A program made the translations under genes and the position numbers. The notes below the pieces were generated by a model that did not search any database, was not told where the DNA came from, and saw only the letters and a program-made list of their open reading frames with translations. From Cymbidium sinense (Eukaryota; Streptophyta; Magnoliopsida; Asparagales; Orchidaceae): 64,000 nucleotides of DNA. Positions 49,271 to 61,449 of the stretch are shown here, one piece after another (position 1 is the first letter of the stretch; each line of letters opens with the position of its first letter). The stretch covers positions 74,635,817-74,699,816 of the forward strand of contig CM038220.1 in assembly GCA_021442155.1 (NCBI GenBank). The letters are read 5' to 3'.

Positions 49271-49392
49271 TGAAAATAAACAAAAGATGACACTCTTTAG
49301 GAAAAAATTAATGAAAGGGAGTGTTTTGACTTAATGAATTTGACTTATAGAATAAATATACTTTTTCAATGAATTAATTTTTAATCTTTCTC

Positions 49393-50720
49393 CTATTTGA
49401 TTTTTTTAGATCTTCTATCTAGGTCCTTTATTGATTGAACAGTGAGTGTACGTGGAGATCGATTCACATATATCTTCTCTTGTGACTTAACTGTGAAAGT
49501 GTAAGTATAGCCATTGAAATTTATGAGAATTTCTTTATATTTATGAGTATCTGATTCATGCAAGATAAAAATAAAATAAATAAATAAATAACAAAAATAT
49601 CATATATTATTTAGAGATTTACAATTAAGTTAATATATTACCTTTATTTTTTGTAGTTCATGACTGACATATCAATAATATCATCTGCCTCTTCATCAAA
49701 CAGTGTAAATATTGAATTTGAGGTTGTATCTTCAACATCTAGTTTAATAATGTACTTATTTGAAACAAAATTAGTATAACATACATACAGAATAATAAAA
49801 ATAATGTATTTTAATTTAATAAATTAATTACCTCAAACTATATTCTATATTATTATTTGAGCACTTAGTACATGCCACTACATCTTCATTTATAATTACC
49901 TTCGATTTACATGTATTAGAAGCATTATACCAAAGGTTTCCTTATTCTTTTATTCCTTTTATAGACACCATTGTATCATAGTATTTGATCTAGTATAAAT
50001 AAATAAATTAGTTATAATCAATTTTTTAAAAAAGTACATACATATAAAAGTACCTCTCCTGATGAATATTCAAATGTATTGATCATAAAAAGATCAGTTA
50101 GTACATATCCTTTATTGGTTGATGGATCCATAGAGTATTTACTTTCATTAAACTTACAAATTGGATTTCATTTTAATTGAAAGTAATTAGCATAATAAAC
50201 AAAGCATTCTATTTTTTTTTTTTTTTAAAATCAAGATAGATACCAATCTTTGATTTTTTTTTTCTGACAAATCTCGATTAATTTCTAAAATTGTTGATGA
50301 AGTTGTTGACAATGTAAACCCTGTGATTTTAAACATGTAATTATTATAAAATATTTATAACAAAATATTTAATATACACATAAATTGTTGGAACCATTAA
50401 ACTATTTTATTACAAAATATTAAAATAAATTTAAAATTATTATACCATTAAAGCATTTCCCAACAATTGATTTTGCTAAGATAACTGGAAACGCATCTTT
50501 CAATGATTCTAATTGTTGTCCTTATACTGTAGCCAATGTTTCTCATAATATGAATGTAAATAATTCATACGTGAAGCATAAAAAAATATCATAGATTGAA
50601 TTTTTTTTCTTAAATGTTTAATTTAAATGTCATACCTTAATCCCAAAACTTGTAGATCTCTCTTCATAATTTTTTTATCCCTTTGTCGATAAACCGTTCT
50701 AACTTCATTAACGTTCATAA
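49393..50720 (-). pseudogene. RPA70-like (replication protein A large subunit) gene, multi-exon
   Basis: Exons read on minus with GT-AG borders: to 50636 (NEVRTVYRQRDKK, MKRDLQVLG), about 50545-50446 (GQQLESLKDAFPVILAKSIV), 50320-50244 (GFTLSTTSSTILEINRDLS), 50152-50054, 49989-49832 (LWYNASNTC, VVACTKC), 49754-49642 (YIIKLDVEDTTSNSIFTLFD) and 49550-49393 (GYTYTFTVKSQEKIY). Together these match the DNA-binding domains B and C of plant RPA1. The zinc ribbon keeps three of four Cys (the first is Ser). In-frame stops (before GQQLE, within KGIKE*GNLW, after MNYKK) make it non-functional. The start exon upstream of 50720 is not clear, though 50800-50900 may hold part of it. RPA binds single-stranded DNA in replication and repair. 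Helitron-borne relatives may serve transposition. Confidence 0.82.
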
Positions 50721-50899
50721 CCAATAAGAGAATATATGTTTTAAGGCATAACAAAATATTTATTAATATAATGAATGTCATATGATAAGAAATAAATATA
50801 ATAAAATAAGTAAAACATTTACATGGATTGGATTTGACTTCATGTATATTGTTGATAATTTAGTAGATGATGAAATGATTATCATCCATTTCTTCACAT

Positions 50900-53380
50900 A
50901 TTTTGTTAGATTATTTAATATAATCTCAAAATTTTCATTCATTATAGAAATTTTTGTTTATGTTTTTTAACTTGTCCATTTGAAATTACATAAAAACCTT
51001 TCAATATTCATTATAAACTTATCAATAATATCATCGAACTTATTGCAAATATCATTGCATATTTATAAAAAATAAAAGTCAATGTAATTAAAGTAAATAT
51101 TAAAATAATATTAGTTCTAAAGAATATAATATTATTCATTGTTAATGTTATTTTTTAAGATTATTATTATATGTTATCATTATAACAAATTGATAATATT
51201 ATCATCACTTTAAATTTTCTTCAAATTATTTTTATATACATTACATTATCCATTATTACATGACAATTTTCATTACTTAAACTATTTAAGTGAATTCCTT
51301 ATTTGAGATAATTTTTCTTAAAATTATCTCATAAATTTTTTTATTTAAAGATTTCACTGTTAAACAATTGTAGACTAGGGTATTTTCATTGTCACCAAAT
51401 CATATCTAAATATAATTTTATGTTTTTAATATATATGTTAAAATTATTTGAAGAATTTTATGTTATGAGCAAAAAAGAATTAACATATGATTTGAACTAT
51501 AATCTTTGTTAATATACTACGTGATTTATATATATTTTTGAGATTGGCATTCATGTCATACGTTTATCATAAGATTATTTTTTTTTTATTTCAATTGCTT
51601 ATTGTCCTTTTCTTCTTTTATTTTCTTTATGAATGTTTTCTGTTCAATATATATATTACATCGATGAGATATGTACTTCACTTTTATTTTTAAAATTTAT
51701 CAATTTAACAAGGATGTATCTAATTTAAAATCATAGAAATATATTCGGTGCACATCTAGAAGAAAATATTTCATACAGATGAGATTTTATATTTTAATTA
51801 TTATGAATTCTTAGATTAGTAATTAATAAATAAATTTGAAAAGTTGCAATGGCTGTAGATAAAAGCGGCATGTGTTTCTTTCAATAGTAAATCTTAGCCT
51901 TTCATTTTATATTCAAATTGATTTGATGATTTCAATCCTAACAGTATAATATATAACAGTCAATTCTAAAAATAAATTAATTAGCTTAATTATAAATAAT
52001 TAATGAGTTTACATTAATTATTTTAAAATTTATCATAATTTTCAAATAAGTTTAATTCAGTTTAATGTAATTTTATATATAATCTAAACGTTTCTGTTAT
52101 TTCCAATTAATTTTATAATCTAAACGTTTTTAATTACGCTATTTATCATTTGGTCAATTATGCTTTTTACTTTATTCATAGAACAGCTCCAACATTCTAG
52201 GGGGGATAGCATAAACCGTCTCTACAAGAGGCAATTTTATTTCTAAATTGATATTAATATAAAAATAACCTGCATTTAATTTTAATTAACCTCCACAAAT
52301 TTTGAATAACACAGGCCATATGTATTAATAGTTTAGCATTTAGAATCTGTAGTTAAAATATAATGTAAAATGAATACAGTGAATTCTGAATACTTTATTA
52401 TTATTTGATTGTGTAAAATAAATACATAGAAACTGTTTTTTCTGTTTAGTTGGATGAATGTAAAGTAAATATTTATATTCTGAATACTTTAATATATATA
52501 AATTAATTATAGAATTTATTCACTAATTAACGTATTCAATTAAAAAAATATATATATATTAAAATATAAATAAATTATAAATAAATTTTTTTCTTGACTA
52601 AAAAATAAATAAAATCAAATACAAATATAATGTATTTGAATATTTAATTATTAGTAATTAATTTACAAATTTTCTATGATATTAATTATTAGTGTTATAA
52701 ATAAATAAAATTTGAATATTATCATTTTATGTTAACATAATGACCCAAATTTAATATATACATATATATATATATATATATAATTTTATTACTATATTAA
52801 AAATTAATTAATTAATAGGAATTTTATTAAAATAAATTAATCGTCAAGTTATGATTTAATATTTATTTATTAAATAATTTTCTCTTTAATAAATAGCTTA
52901 CTCATTAATTATTTTTTGCTAAATAAACTAAAATTTAATAATTATTTTAATTTTTTTTATTTATGGTGAATTATTTACCATTAATTTGAATAAATATAAT
53001 TATATTTATTAAATTATGATTAAGCTATAAAAAAAATCGAAATCGAAAAAAATTCTCTTTTTCCCAGAAAAAAATATCGTTTGCAGTCTCGATTGGCCAA
53101 AAAGAAAAAAAAATCACTTTTTCCCGTTCTTTCCGCTTACTCAAATAAAACGCTTGGTATTTAAATCAGTAAAGTATATGGGATTTGAATTTACTCAAAA
53201 AATTGAATTTATTTTACTTCCATCCAAATAACAAAAAAGAGAAAAAATATGTAAACTAATTACAGTGTATTCCATTTACCGCTAACCAAACAACCCCTAA
53301 ATAACCTGCCAAAAAACTGCATCTATCCATAAATTCAAATAGGAAATAAAAAACAAACGAAAATACAATATTTGGTAGAA
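50900..53380. other. AT-rich interior of the Helitron candidate
   Basis: No coding sequence recognised. A possible MITE relic spans about 52320-53300: GTTTAGTTGGATGAATGTAAAG near 52445 is roughly inverted at 53205-53235. The right end, CGCTAACCAAACAACCCC (53281), looks like the GGGGTTGTTTGGTTAGC terminus of several plant MITEs. The left end is poorly conserved. Confidence 0.3.
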
Positions 53381-53854
53381 ATTTATTCTCTTGTATCTTT
53401 GAATTTTAGTTGTCTTTAGTTTAATATTGCATAAGATTTATCATAGTGCACAAGAGATAATAGAGATTTAAGTGATATTTAAGCTAAAAATAAAAGATTA
53501 GATAGTATACATATAAATATATAAGAAGTATATGCTTAGTTTGTCAATACGGCAAGGAAGTGACAAATGCATAAAAATATACTATAAAAATAAAATAATA
53601 TAATTTATAAAGCATATACGATGATGATGTAATATCAATTGTATGATCGAATAAGATTTATCAGAAAATAAAAAATATATTAGTGTTGTGTTGAAAACGT
53701 GAAAGTTTACGCCTTAAATTGTAAAATTTTAAATACACGATTTAAAGAGTGAACAAGAAAACTCTAAATTTTTACGTGAAAAATCGAAAAGAAAAAATCA
53801 CTGAGAGAAATCTTCCACTATGTATTTATTTTGAGTATAAATTTTCCGACACGG

Positions 53855-54300
53855 GATTACAAAATTGTATATGAGAAAGGTTGATAATAAACCCAAAATC
53901 GCTCAATGTCATAAGAATGTGAATGCAAACGAAAGGTCGCCTGGATGACGGTCAGAGATGGCGATTGAGATCCAATGGCTGAATGGCAATCGTTGGATGG
54001 CGATGATGACCTATAAGATGGTCGATAACGATGACCAATGACGGCGAGCGGCATGGTCTACCGGACGACCGACGATGGCAAGGATCACGGCGTGTATTAT
54101 CGGCACCAACAACTAGGTAACAACTGGGTGGTCCAAACCGGTGGTGCGATTATGCTTGAGGATTTTCAAGCTTTAGAGCTCTCTCCTTTCTCTTGTTTGA
54201 CCTCCCCTCATATGAAGAATGAGTGGCTATTTATAGATTGGAAGAGTGGCGATTCTGTAAATACATGAAAAATCCGAACCACTCCTCTTCATCGGACGGC
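53855..54300. other. GC-richer island inside the Helitron candidate
   Basis: Distinctly higher GC than its surroundings, with repeated GATGGCGAT/GATGACC words. Short frames exist on both strands (53857-54054 minus, 54038-54268 plus) but neither matches anything known. It may be a captured host fragment or part of another element; 53690-53850 before it has the look of an LTR or leader. Confidence 0.35.
54227..54236 (-). promoter_or_regulatory. TATA-box candidate, minus strand
   Basis: CTATAAATAG on minus, about 30 bp upstream of a CTCATTCTTCATATG stretch that could hold a start site, at the edge of the GC-richer island. Sequence-only evidence. Confidence 0.35.
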
Positions 54301-55733
54301 TCAAAATAATTCTTTTGATCATTTGATGTATTTTAAGTATTTGAATGCTAAAATGAAGTCATAATTATGAGATCATGGGCTCATTAGATCCACCTGACGC
54401 TGATTTACTTATAAACACTCCATGTTTGAGCTATTTAGGGTTTATATCTCAAAGAAGGATATTTTAAGTGCTTGATCTCAAGCTGGTTTCAACTTCGGAT
54501 CAGCTTGCTTTTAGCACAAGATTCATGCTTTGCCTAGTAGTATTTTAAGTGTCATATCAATTAGAGAGGCAATAAAAAGATATGTAATTTATAATATTTG
54601 TTTTAATGGTTACTTTGTTTGAATAGAATTATATTATGTCTAAGAAAAAATATTAAGATAAAAAATCATTGAATGAAGAAAACTTAGGCTTATTTTATAT
54701 TTTTTATTATATTATTAATAAATTAAACTTCAAATCATGTATTAGAAATGATATAATAATTATAAATAATAAAAAAAATTTAAATAGAACAAAATATTTG
54801 TCAAATCATCTCACGTAAGTATGCACAAGATTTCATTATCTAGTGTCTAAGCGAAAAGTAAAAACAGGATAAATAAATAAATAAATTTATATATGAAATA
54901 CCTATGTTTAAAACTGAAGTCTATGAGAGATTTATCAATATTGCAGATCGCACAATCAAAGAGATTCATATAAAAGAAAATAATCTTAAGATGAAGATAT
55001 TAGATAATAATGGAGTACTTCAAAATATGAACTCTAGGAACTAAATAGATAGAGAGATAAACGTTTGGCAAAAGCTTTCAAAGCCAAATAGGGATTGTTG
55101 CATTCATAGCATATGATTTTTATGTATTTACATATCGAACCAATAAAATTGCATACGTACAAAAATGACTCTTTTTCTATGCATTAAAAAGGTCATATGC
55201 TTTTAAAAAGTAATGATGATATTATTTGTGATGTAATAATAGAGATTTGAGTGACATTTAAGTGAAAAATAAAAGATTATGTGGTATTTATGTAAATATA
55301 TAAGAAGTATATGCTTAGTTTATAGATATAGCAAATCCAAGAAAGTGGCCATAAATAGTGAATTTTGCATTTATAGCACACATTTGTTATGCATTTACAT
55401 ACCAAACTCATAAAATTTGATATTTAAAAAAATTATTATTTTTATGCATAAGAATATGCTTTTGACTTTAAAAATTAATTTGATGATATTATTTTTGATA
55501 TAATAATAGAGATTTGAGTGTCATTTAAGTAAAAAATAAAAGTTTGGATAGTACATATGTAAATATATATGACTTTGTATATAAATAACACAAAGTGCCC
55601 TTTCACATACACCTTTTTGACTTCTTGACTTTAAACTGTTATAAAAATCTCACCTCATGTCACTCATATGAGAAATGAATGGCTAAGATTTATTTTCAGA
55701 AGAAACACAAGCACTTTTTAATAGTAGTATAGA

Positions 55734-56420
55734 TTTGTCAATAAGTTGCTCGTCTTTAGTGAAAATCTCTTTTGAAATTCATTTGATTTTCTCCATTTCA
55801 TTTGTTTAATTACGATTTGAAAACTATATTCTAATTCCAAAGATCTTTCTAAATGGATATTCAGTTAAGTCATCTTCTAAATTAATTGAACTTAGATTTT
55901 GAAGTGCTAAATTTATATTTATTGCCAAAATATTTGATTCATTTCAAATTCATAAATCTGTTTGAGTTCAGTTCATCTTTCCTTATTTGAAATATAATCT
56001 TCAAATTTATTCTCATTTATGATTCAAAACTCAATTTGATCTCAATTTATTTTAGCTGGTAGTTATTTATTTACTGAATTTTACAGATTTGAATTTTGAA
56101 AAAATTTCGCAAGATTTGATCATCTCCGATGTGAGTACATTGAACTGTTACCTATCCTGCTCAATGAAAGTAATGACGTGATTTGAAAGATATCGATCAT
56201 AGCATATTTCTCCCTCGATAACATGCTTCTCAATCACCTGCATAAAAGCAAATATATATGTAACTTCTATACATTCAAATTTAGTTTTAGATTGTTTTTT
56301 TTTTTTTTTTTGATGTGCTTGTTTTCTTTTTAAATAAATATTGATTCTTTCCTTTTTTTTTAAGACCAAAATTTAAAATTTCAAATAAGATAATAATAAT
56401 TTTTGCTGATATATGAATAT
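55734..56420 (-). mobile_element. Type-C LTR, right copy, part 2
   Basis: Resumes homology to 25200-25900 with AAGTTGCTCGTCTTTAGTG (55742), then ATTTGATTCATTTCAAATTC and GCATAAAAGCAAATATATATG. It passes near 56420 into sequence matching the tandem-repeat zone of element A's LTR (GTCTTTGTGAC). Confidence 0.78.
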
Positions 56421-56953
56421 TGTCTTTGTGACACCACCCACGTCTTTCAGACCCATTACGCTAAGATTACGACCAAACCCGCATAAAGAAAGACGACAAA
56501 TATATAATTTTTTTTTACACATTCAAGCATTTTCATACATCCACCAAAAGTAGCCATAATAATTTTGTATGAATTTGACTGGAAAGAATTGAATATGAGA
56601 GATTATCGGGTTAATTACTTGGGTTAAATAGGTGGGGGAAATGTCAAAAATAGAGAGGAACACGCCTGATGACGGAGTTCCCTCTTGGCTATGATAAAGG
56701 AGGAAATAGGAAAGGATTAGATAGGAAAAAAGCCAGAAACCGAGAGGAACCCGTTCAATGACAGAATTCCCTATCGGCTGCCGCAAAGGGAATGATCGGA
56801 GTAGGAATCGTGTATGGGATTTGATGCTGACAAACAATAGGTAACAAGAATAGAGCTTCGGTTGGAAGAGATTGGGAGGTTGCCTACTGAAACAGGAATG
56901 GCAAGCTCACGGGAATGAAGGGAAAATGGGAGAGTTCGGTTCGGAGTTCCGGA
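56421..56953 (-). other. LTR-like zone with two short repeats
   Basis: GAGAGGAAC.CG...TGA.GAC.GA.TTCCCT (56655-56695 and 56738-56780) occurs twice and resembles the GAAGAATTC/TTCTTCC minisatellite of element A's LTRs. The 104-codon minus frame 56523-56837 spans these repeats and has no recognisable domain. Confidence 0.45.
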
Positions 56954-57409
56954 TCAGCTTGAGTAGGGAAGGAGACCGACACAGAAGTAGATTTCGGTAG
57001 CGTCGCAGAGAGCTTCGAGGAGGGAATTGAATGTGAAAACAGCAGGCAGGAGGCCCTCCATAGTCAATTCAAGAACAATACGCTTTACGGACTTGAGATG
57101 GCTAGCACGGACGAGACCGTCGATAGGAAGATCGCGACCGCGAACAGGAGGCGAGAAGCCTCGACGGGCAATTTCCTCGAGAAAATCTTGTGCCTCGCAG
57201 ACGAACCGGTAGAGGAGTTTGTTCGGCTGGAGTTTTCGCGTGAAACGACGGAGTATGATGCGCGGCTGTGTTTCGATCCAGAGAGAAAGCTGATTGATCG
57301 GCCAAGAGGAAGGTAGGAGGCTTTGTTCGGCTTCAGCCGGGAGGACGGAACAAAGGAAGAAAGAGAGAGAGCGAGCGGGTGAAGCAAGGGAGAGGGGTTT
57401 CGGTTGCAC
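56954..57409 (-). pseudogene. N-terminal fragment of a PPR protein
   Basis: An open frame of 151 codons. The first ~60 residues are rich in S, R, L and P with few acids, as in an organelle-targeting peptide. After YRFVCEAQDFLEEIARRGFS, a 35-residue unit from P88 to P122 (IDGLVRASHLKS, ELTMEGLLP) has PPR length and pattern. It is followed by the start of the next unit, AVFTFNSLLEALCDA. The match ends after about 140 residues, whereas functional PPR proteins carry many repeats, so this is 3'-truncated. PPR proteins bind organelle RNA. It lies where element A's LTR has its GC-rich block and on the element's strand, which suggests capture by an LTR, but it could be a broken host gene. Overlapping plus-strand frames are shadows. 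Confidence 0.65.
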
Positions 57410-57529
57410 CTGTTGTGTGATCCTTGGAACAGGCGAGCGAGAGAGCGAGACCAGAGGGAGGAAGAACTCAGGCGGTTTGAGGGGGATGAATCCGGGAGAG
57501 AGCGACGTCGAGAGGGAAAATCCTTAGAT

Positions 57530-58200
57530 TAAATGCCGATTAATGGTGATTAATCAGTTTTCATATATAATTAGTTGCAAACCGACGAGATTTGAAATTC
57601 TCGGTGAAATTAAGAGTTATTTAGGAAAAAATCATATTCAATTAATTACCCAATATATATAGACTAATTTAAAATAATTTTTGATTGAATCGGTTATCAG
57701 AACTTAAATTTAATAAATTTAAATAGATATCCAAATTTTTATAGCATGACTTGATTGCATTAAAATTTATGCAAATCTTATCAAAATCAAACTACATAAG
57801 ATCATTTCGTTTGAAATTGATGATTCAACGCACATACTTTCGTTATCTATAGTTTAATTAAAGCTCAACGAAAATTTTTGTTATACGCATCGTCGCTCAC
57901 CGGCATTCGCATTGCACTCATCCAATTTGCGCTCACGATGATTGACGTTCAACGCTAACAAGAATCAATTTTCAACGGATGCTATTCGCAGTCATCATAG
58001 ATTTCGATCTCGATATGCGCGTGGTATATCGAACCTCTTTTTTTCGATTGATCGCCGACATGAATGTAGATCGATCAATTTTGGCGTTAACGATAAGTGT
58101 CATTCATCGATTAGAGATCATTTCGTTTTTTGACGACGCCCAGTGCATTTTAGCTCGATGCGCTTTTATCATTCAAGAAATTCGCTTATAAATTAATTCA
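57530..58200 (-). mobile_element. LTR end fragment (type A/C)
   Basis: AT-rich sequence to 57830, then blocks matching 29600-30100 of element A's 3' LTR: CGATATGCG, GATCAATTTTGG, CATCGATTAGAGATCATTTCG and GACG.CCAGTGCATTTT (58130). This supplies the LTR portion missing from element A's right LTR. Plus frames at 57942-58191 are not genes. Confidence 0.6.
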
Positions 58201-58399
58201 ACTTATGTAGTAGACATTGAGGTCAACTGATATGGCTTTTTTAAAATAGAAAATTTGTGATGTCAATCACAATTTTTTAGATAACAACTCTACAACTACA
58301 TTCTCAGACTACTATAGTTGCCTTAAACTGAATTATATCATGTTAAATTTGATTGATTTGTTTGATCTCAAACTTATATAAACACACACACACACTATA

Positions 58400-59027
58400 T
58401 ACAAGTCATTAAGGATATGAATACTAGAGGTCAAACACAAAGAGGATTGACTAAATATTTTTCATATATATATATATATATATTCTTTAGTTATGGTTGT
58501 TCTTACTAGGCATTTACAGGAGGATAAACCTTGGTTTATGTTTTTTGCTGATGATATTTTTCTTGTTGATATGACTAGAGAGGGAGATTAAGAGAAACTT
58601 GAATTATTGATGTTAACCTAAAAGTCTAAAGGTTTTCATTTAAGTAGATCTAAAATTGAATATATGGAGTAAATTTTTAGTTGTTGAAGATCTAATGATG
58701 GGAATATAACATTGGGTGATCAAGTCATTTAAAAGAGTGAACATTTCAATTATCTTGGGTCTATTATTCAAAATGATAGTGAAATAGATGAGGATGTTAT
58801 TAGTAGAATTTTAGTTAGATGTTTGAAGTGGAGAAATGCATTTGGCCTATTGTGTGATAGAAAAATTCCACTTAGTCTTAAGAAAAACTTTTATAAGATT
58901 GTGATAAGATCTTCAATATTTTATGGTGCAAAATATTGGCCATTAAAAGAGAAGCATAAAATTAAATTAGGTGTGCAGATGAAGATGCTTGGATGAGTGG
59001 CTTTATTGTTAGAAATAAAATATGAAA

Positions 59028-59063
<36 letters not shown>

Positions 59064-59302
59064 AAGGTTAGAATAGCTCCAATGACAAATAAAATTAGAG
59101 AGAGTCATCTTAAATGGATTACATAAAGTCGAAGATAGTAGATATATTAGATGCGCCTTATGTTAAGAAATGCAGATGCATAACTAAAAAGACTTAGTTA
59201 TGATATATAAATGAGAATTTAACATTTAATATGACACAATGGAGAAAAATGATTCATGTAGCTGCCCCACATAGTTAAATAAAAGTAATGCTATTGTTGT
59301 TG

Positions 59303-59304
<2 letters not shown>
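58400..59304 (+). mobile_element. RTE-type LINE relic, copy 2 (5'-truncated)
   Basis: Plus-strand 3' portion only. It opens at a CATTAAGGATATG shared with copy 1 (21894). It reads WFMFFADDIFLVDMTREGD with the RT site FADD at 58544-58555, then KSKGFHLSRSKIEYME, HFNYLGSIIQ, DEDVISRI and FGLLCDRKIPLSLKKNFYK. An (AT)n run interrupts it at 59030-59060. The end GCTATTGTTGTTGTA is the usual TTG-repeat terminus of plant RTE elements. It has fewer stops than copy 1, but is dead. Confidence 0.88.
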
Positions 59305-59333
<29 letters not shown>

Positions 59334-60523
59334 TAATAATAACTTGATTAATTTAGGACTTAATTCAAGTTTCATTTGAATCGTGCTAGTATTCATTAAT
59401 TTCAATTGAACAAAAAATGGATTCGAGTTGGAACTTCATTTGAATTAAAATCCAACTGATTTTAATGTTCTTAAATCAGCAATATATTATATTTGAGCAA
59501 GCATGGAATTATGTTCCTGCTCTCTCGTTATTCTTTCTAGTTTCAGTGGACTTACCTTACTCCACATGAAAGCAATTATACAATATATCTTGAAATAAAA
59601 ATCATCATCATCATTATATTTTAAAAGTTATGATATATAAAAACTTTTTAAAATATTTTTTATTCTCATTTATTTCATATAACTATTGTTTATTATGATG
59701 TAATAATAATGTATAATTTAGTTTTAAAAATTGTTTTCAAAGTAACATTTAATATAAGTTGAATTAAAATTGATTTAAGGCTTTAGTATCTAAAGGTTAA
59801 AATTTATTTATTAAAAATGATTTTTTATTTAATACTTGCTTAAAAATTAGGTTAAAATTATAATTTATAATTTTATTAATGCACAAATAATACTTAAAAT
59901 TAGATTAAACATTATTTTAAAATTTTCACAATTTTTCTTTTTTAAAAAAATTGAAAGACTTTAGCAAGCATATGGATGCATATTATACTAGCTAAAGATT
60001 AATATTTTGATAACATATGCATCCACATGCGCTTATTCGCACTTAATAGGCTCGCTGTAATTTAAGTTTGCTTCTCCGTATGCATAAGAAATAGAATGTC
60101 AAAGCGCACTCTAAAAAATACTTTTTTTTTTTTATGATGAGGTGTCCACTCGATCTCTATTTTCAGAAGAGCGTGCACGAGTAATTTTGAGGTGATGATT
60201 CGACCCAGATGCTGATCTTTCATTTTTTTTCACCTATAAAGATATTAATTGAATATAAATTAAAAAATATCCAGTCATATTCACTCTCACCAATTAAACT
60301 AAAGACCGGTGAAATACTTCACTCTTGCCCGTTGTCGAGATTGAAAGACAACGGAAACTTGAAATCCATTGCGCTTTCTATTAAACGATTTAAAAAATAG
60401 GAAATTTATATACATGAAACACAATTTTTATGCATTTACATATCTAGAATAAATCACTTGGAAAAAAGTGCTAATTTAATAAATATTATAAACTATATTT
60501 ACTTTTAATGGCGCTATTTTAAA
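59305..60523. other. AT-rich intergenic DNA
   Basis: (AT)n at 59305-59328, then AT-rich sequence with no gene. CCGTTGTC (60329-60336) and GACAACGG (60347-60354) form a perfect 8 bp stem with a 10 base loop. 60410-60450 resembles part of the ~275 bp repeat at 55085-55640 (TTTTTATGCATTTACATA). Confidence 0.5.
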
Positions 60524-60710
60524 GCCCATTATCGATAAAACCCGTGTCATTTGGCTTACGAGCATCTCGGACAAATTTTATTAATTTTAAAATAATTATT
60601 AAAATCGTATTATTTAATTTTCCATTAAATATTTATTTGTAAATGTTAATTATAAAATTAGTCATATGACTGCATTATAATAATAAAAAAAAAATCACGG
60701 CGCAGTTAAC

Positions 60711-60711
60711 G

Positions 60712-60740
<29 letters not shown>
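60711..60740. repeat. (CT)n in left arm
   Basis: About 14 CT units between GTTAACGT and CGTCTCCTTCC. Mirrored by the (GA)n of the right arm. Confidence 0.95.
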
Positions 60741-60744
<4 letters not shown>

Positions 60745-61129
60745 CTTCCTAAAATCCATGAAACAAAAAAATATATATTTATATAAATTTATTTAATTAT
60801 TTATATATTTAAATTATATAAATATTTTTAAGTTATATAAATAATTTTAAAATATTTAAAATATTTAAATAAATAATTAGTTATATATATATTTATTTAA
60901 TTAGTTATATATTTATTTAAAAATATTTATTTATTTAAAAATATATAATTAGTTAAATAAATAAATAAATAAAATTTAAATTATATAAATATTTAGTTAT
61001 TTAATATATTTATAAAATATTTATTTATTATATATATATTTATTCCTTTCTTTTATTTATTTATTAAAATTATTAATTTATTTTATTTTTAATATTTTTT
61101 ATATTTTATTTGTTATTATATTATAGACT

Positions 61130-61135
61130 TATATA

Positions 61136-61192
<57 letters not shown>

Positions 61193-61284
61193 TATTTTAG
61201 AAAATATATATATATATAATTTATAGACTTATATTATTATAATTATAATATAAATATATATTTATATATATAATATATATATAT

Positions 61285-61353
<69 letters not shown>

Positions 61354-61394
61354 TATATAATTATTTTATTTATATAATTTTATATAAATATATT

Positions 61395-61449
<55 letters not shown>

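Larger units (their letters stand above)
53425..55640. repeat. Direct repeats near the Helitron 5' end
   Basis: A block reading TAATAGAGATTTGAGTG.CATTTAAGT, followed by AAAAATAAAAG and TAAATATATAAGAAGTATATGC, occurs at about 53447, 55228 and 55503. The last two belong to an imperfect tandem repeat of ~275 bp (55085-55355 and 55360-55640) that also shares GCATTTACATA.C and TATGCTTTT blocks. Confidence 0.65.
49271..55733 (-). mobile_element. Helitron candidate carrying an RPA-like gene
   Basis: A ~6.5 kb AT-rich insertion splits a type-C LTR. Its right edge on minus reads A|TCTATACTACTATTAAAA. It begins with TC after A and matches the familiar TCTATACT..TTAAAA start of plant Helitrons. An RPA70-like pseudogene lies toward the other end, which suits Helitrons, as many plant ones carry RPA-like genes. 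No Rep/helicase is visible, and a 3' hairpin with CTRR was not found. About 150 bp of host LTR (25045-25195 equivalent) is missing at the insertion, so the 3' end may have been deleted. Confidence 0.6.

Noticed and set aside
49289..49325. ACACTC...GAGTGT stem as Helitron 3' terminator
   Set aside because: The loop is far too long and no CTRR follows it on the minus strand.
57027..57316. Plus-strand frames opposite the PPR-like ORF
   Set aside because: Overlap the minus frame, which alone has PPR repeat length and pattern.
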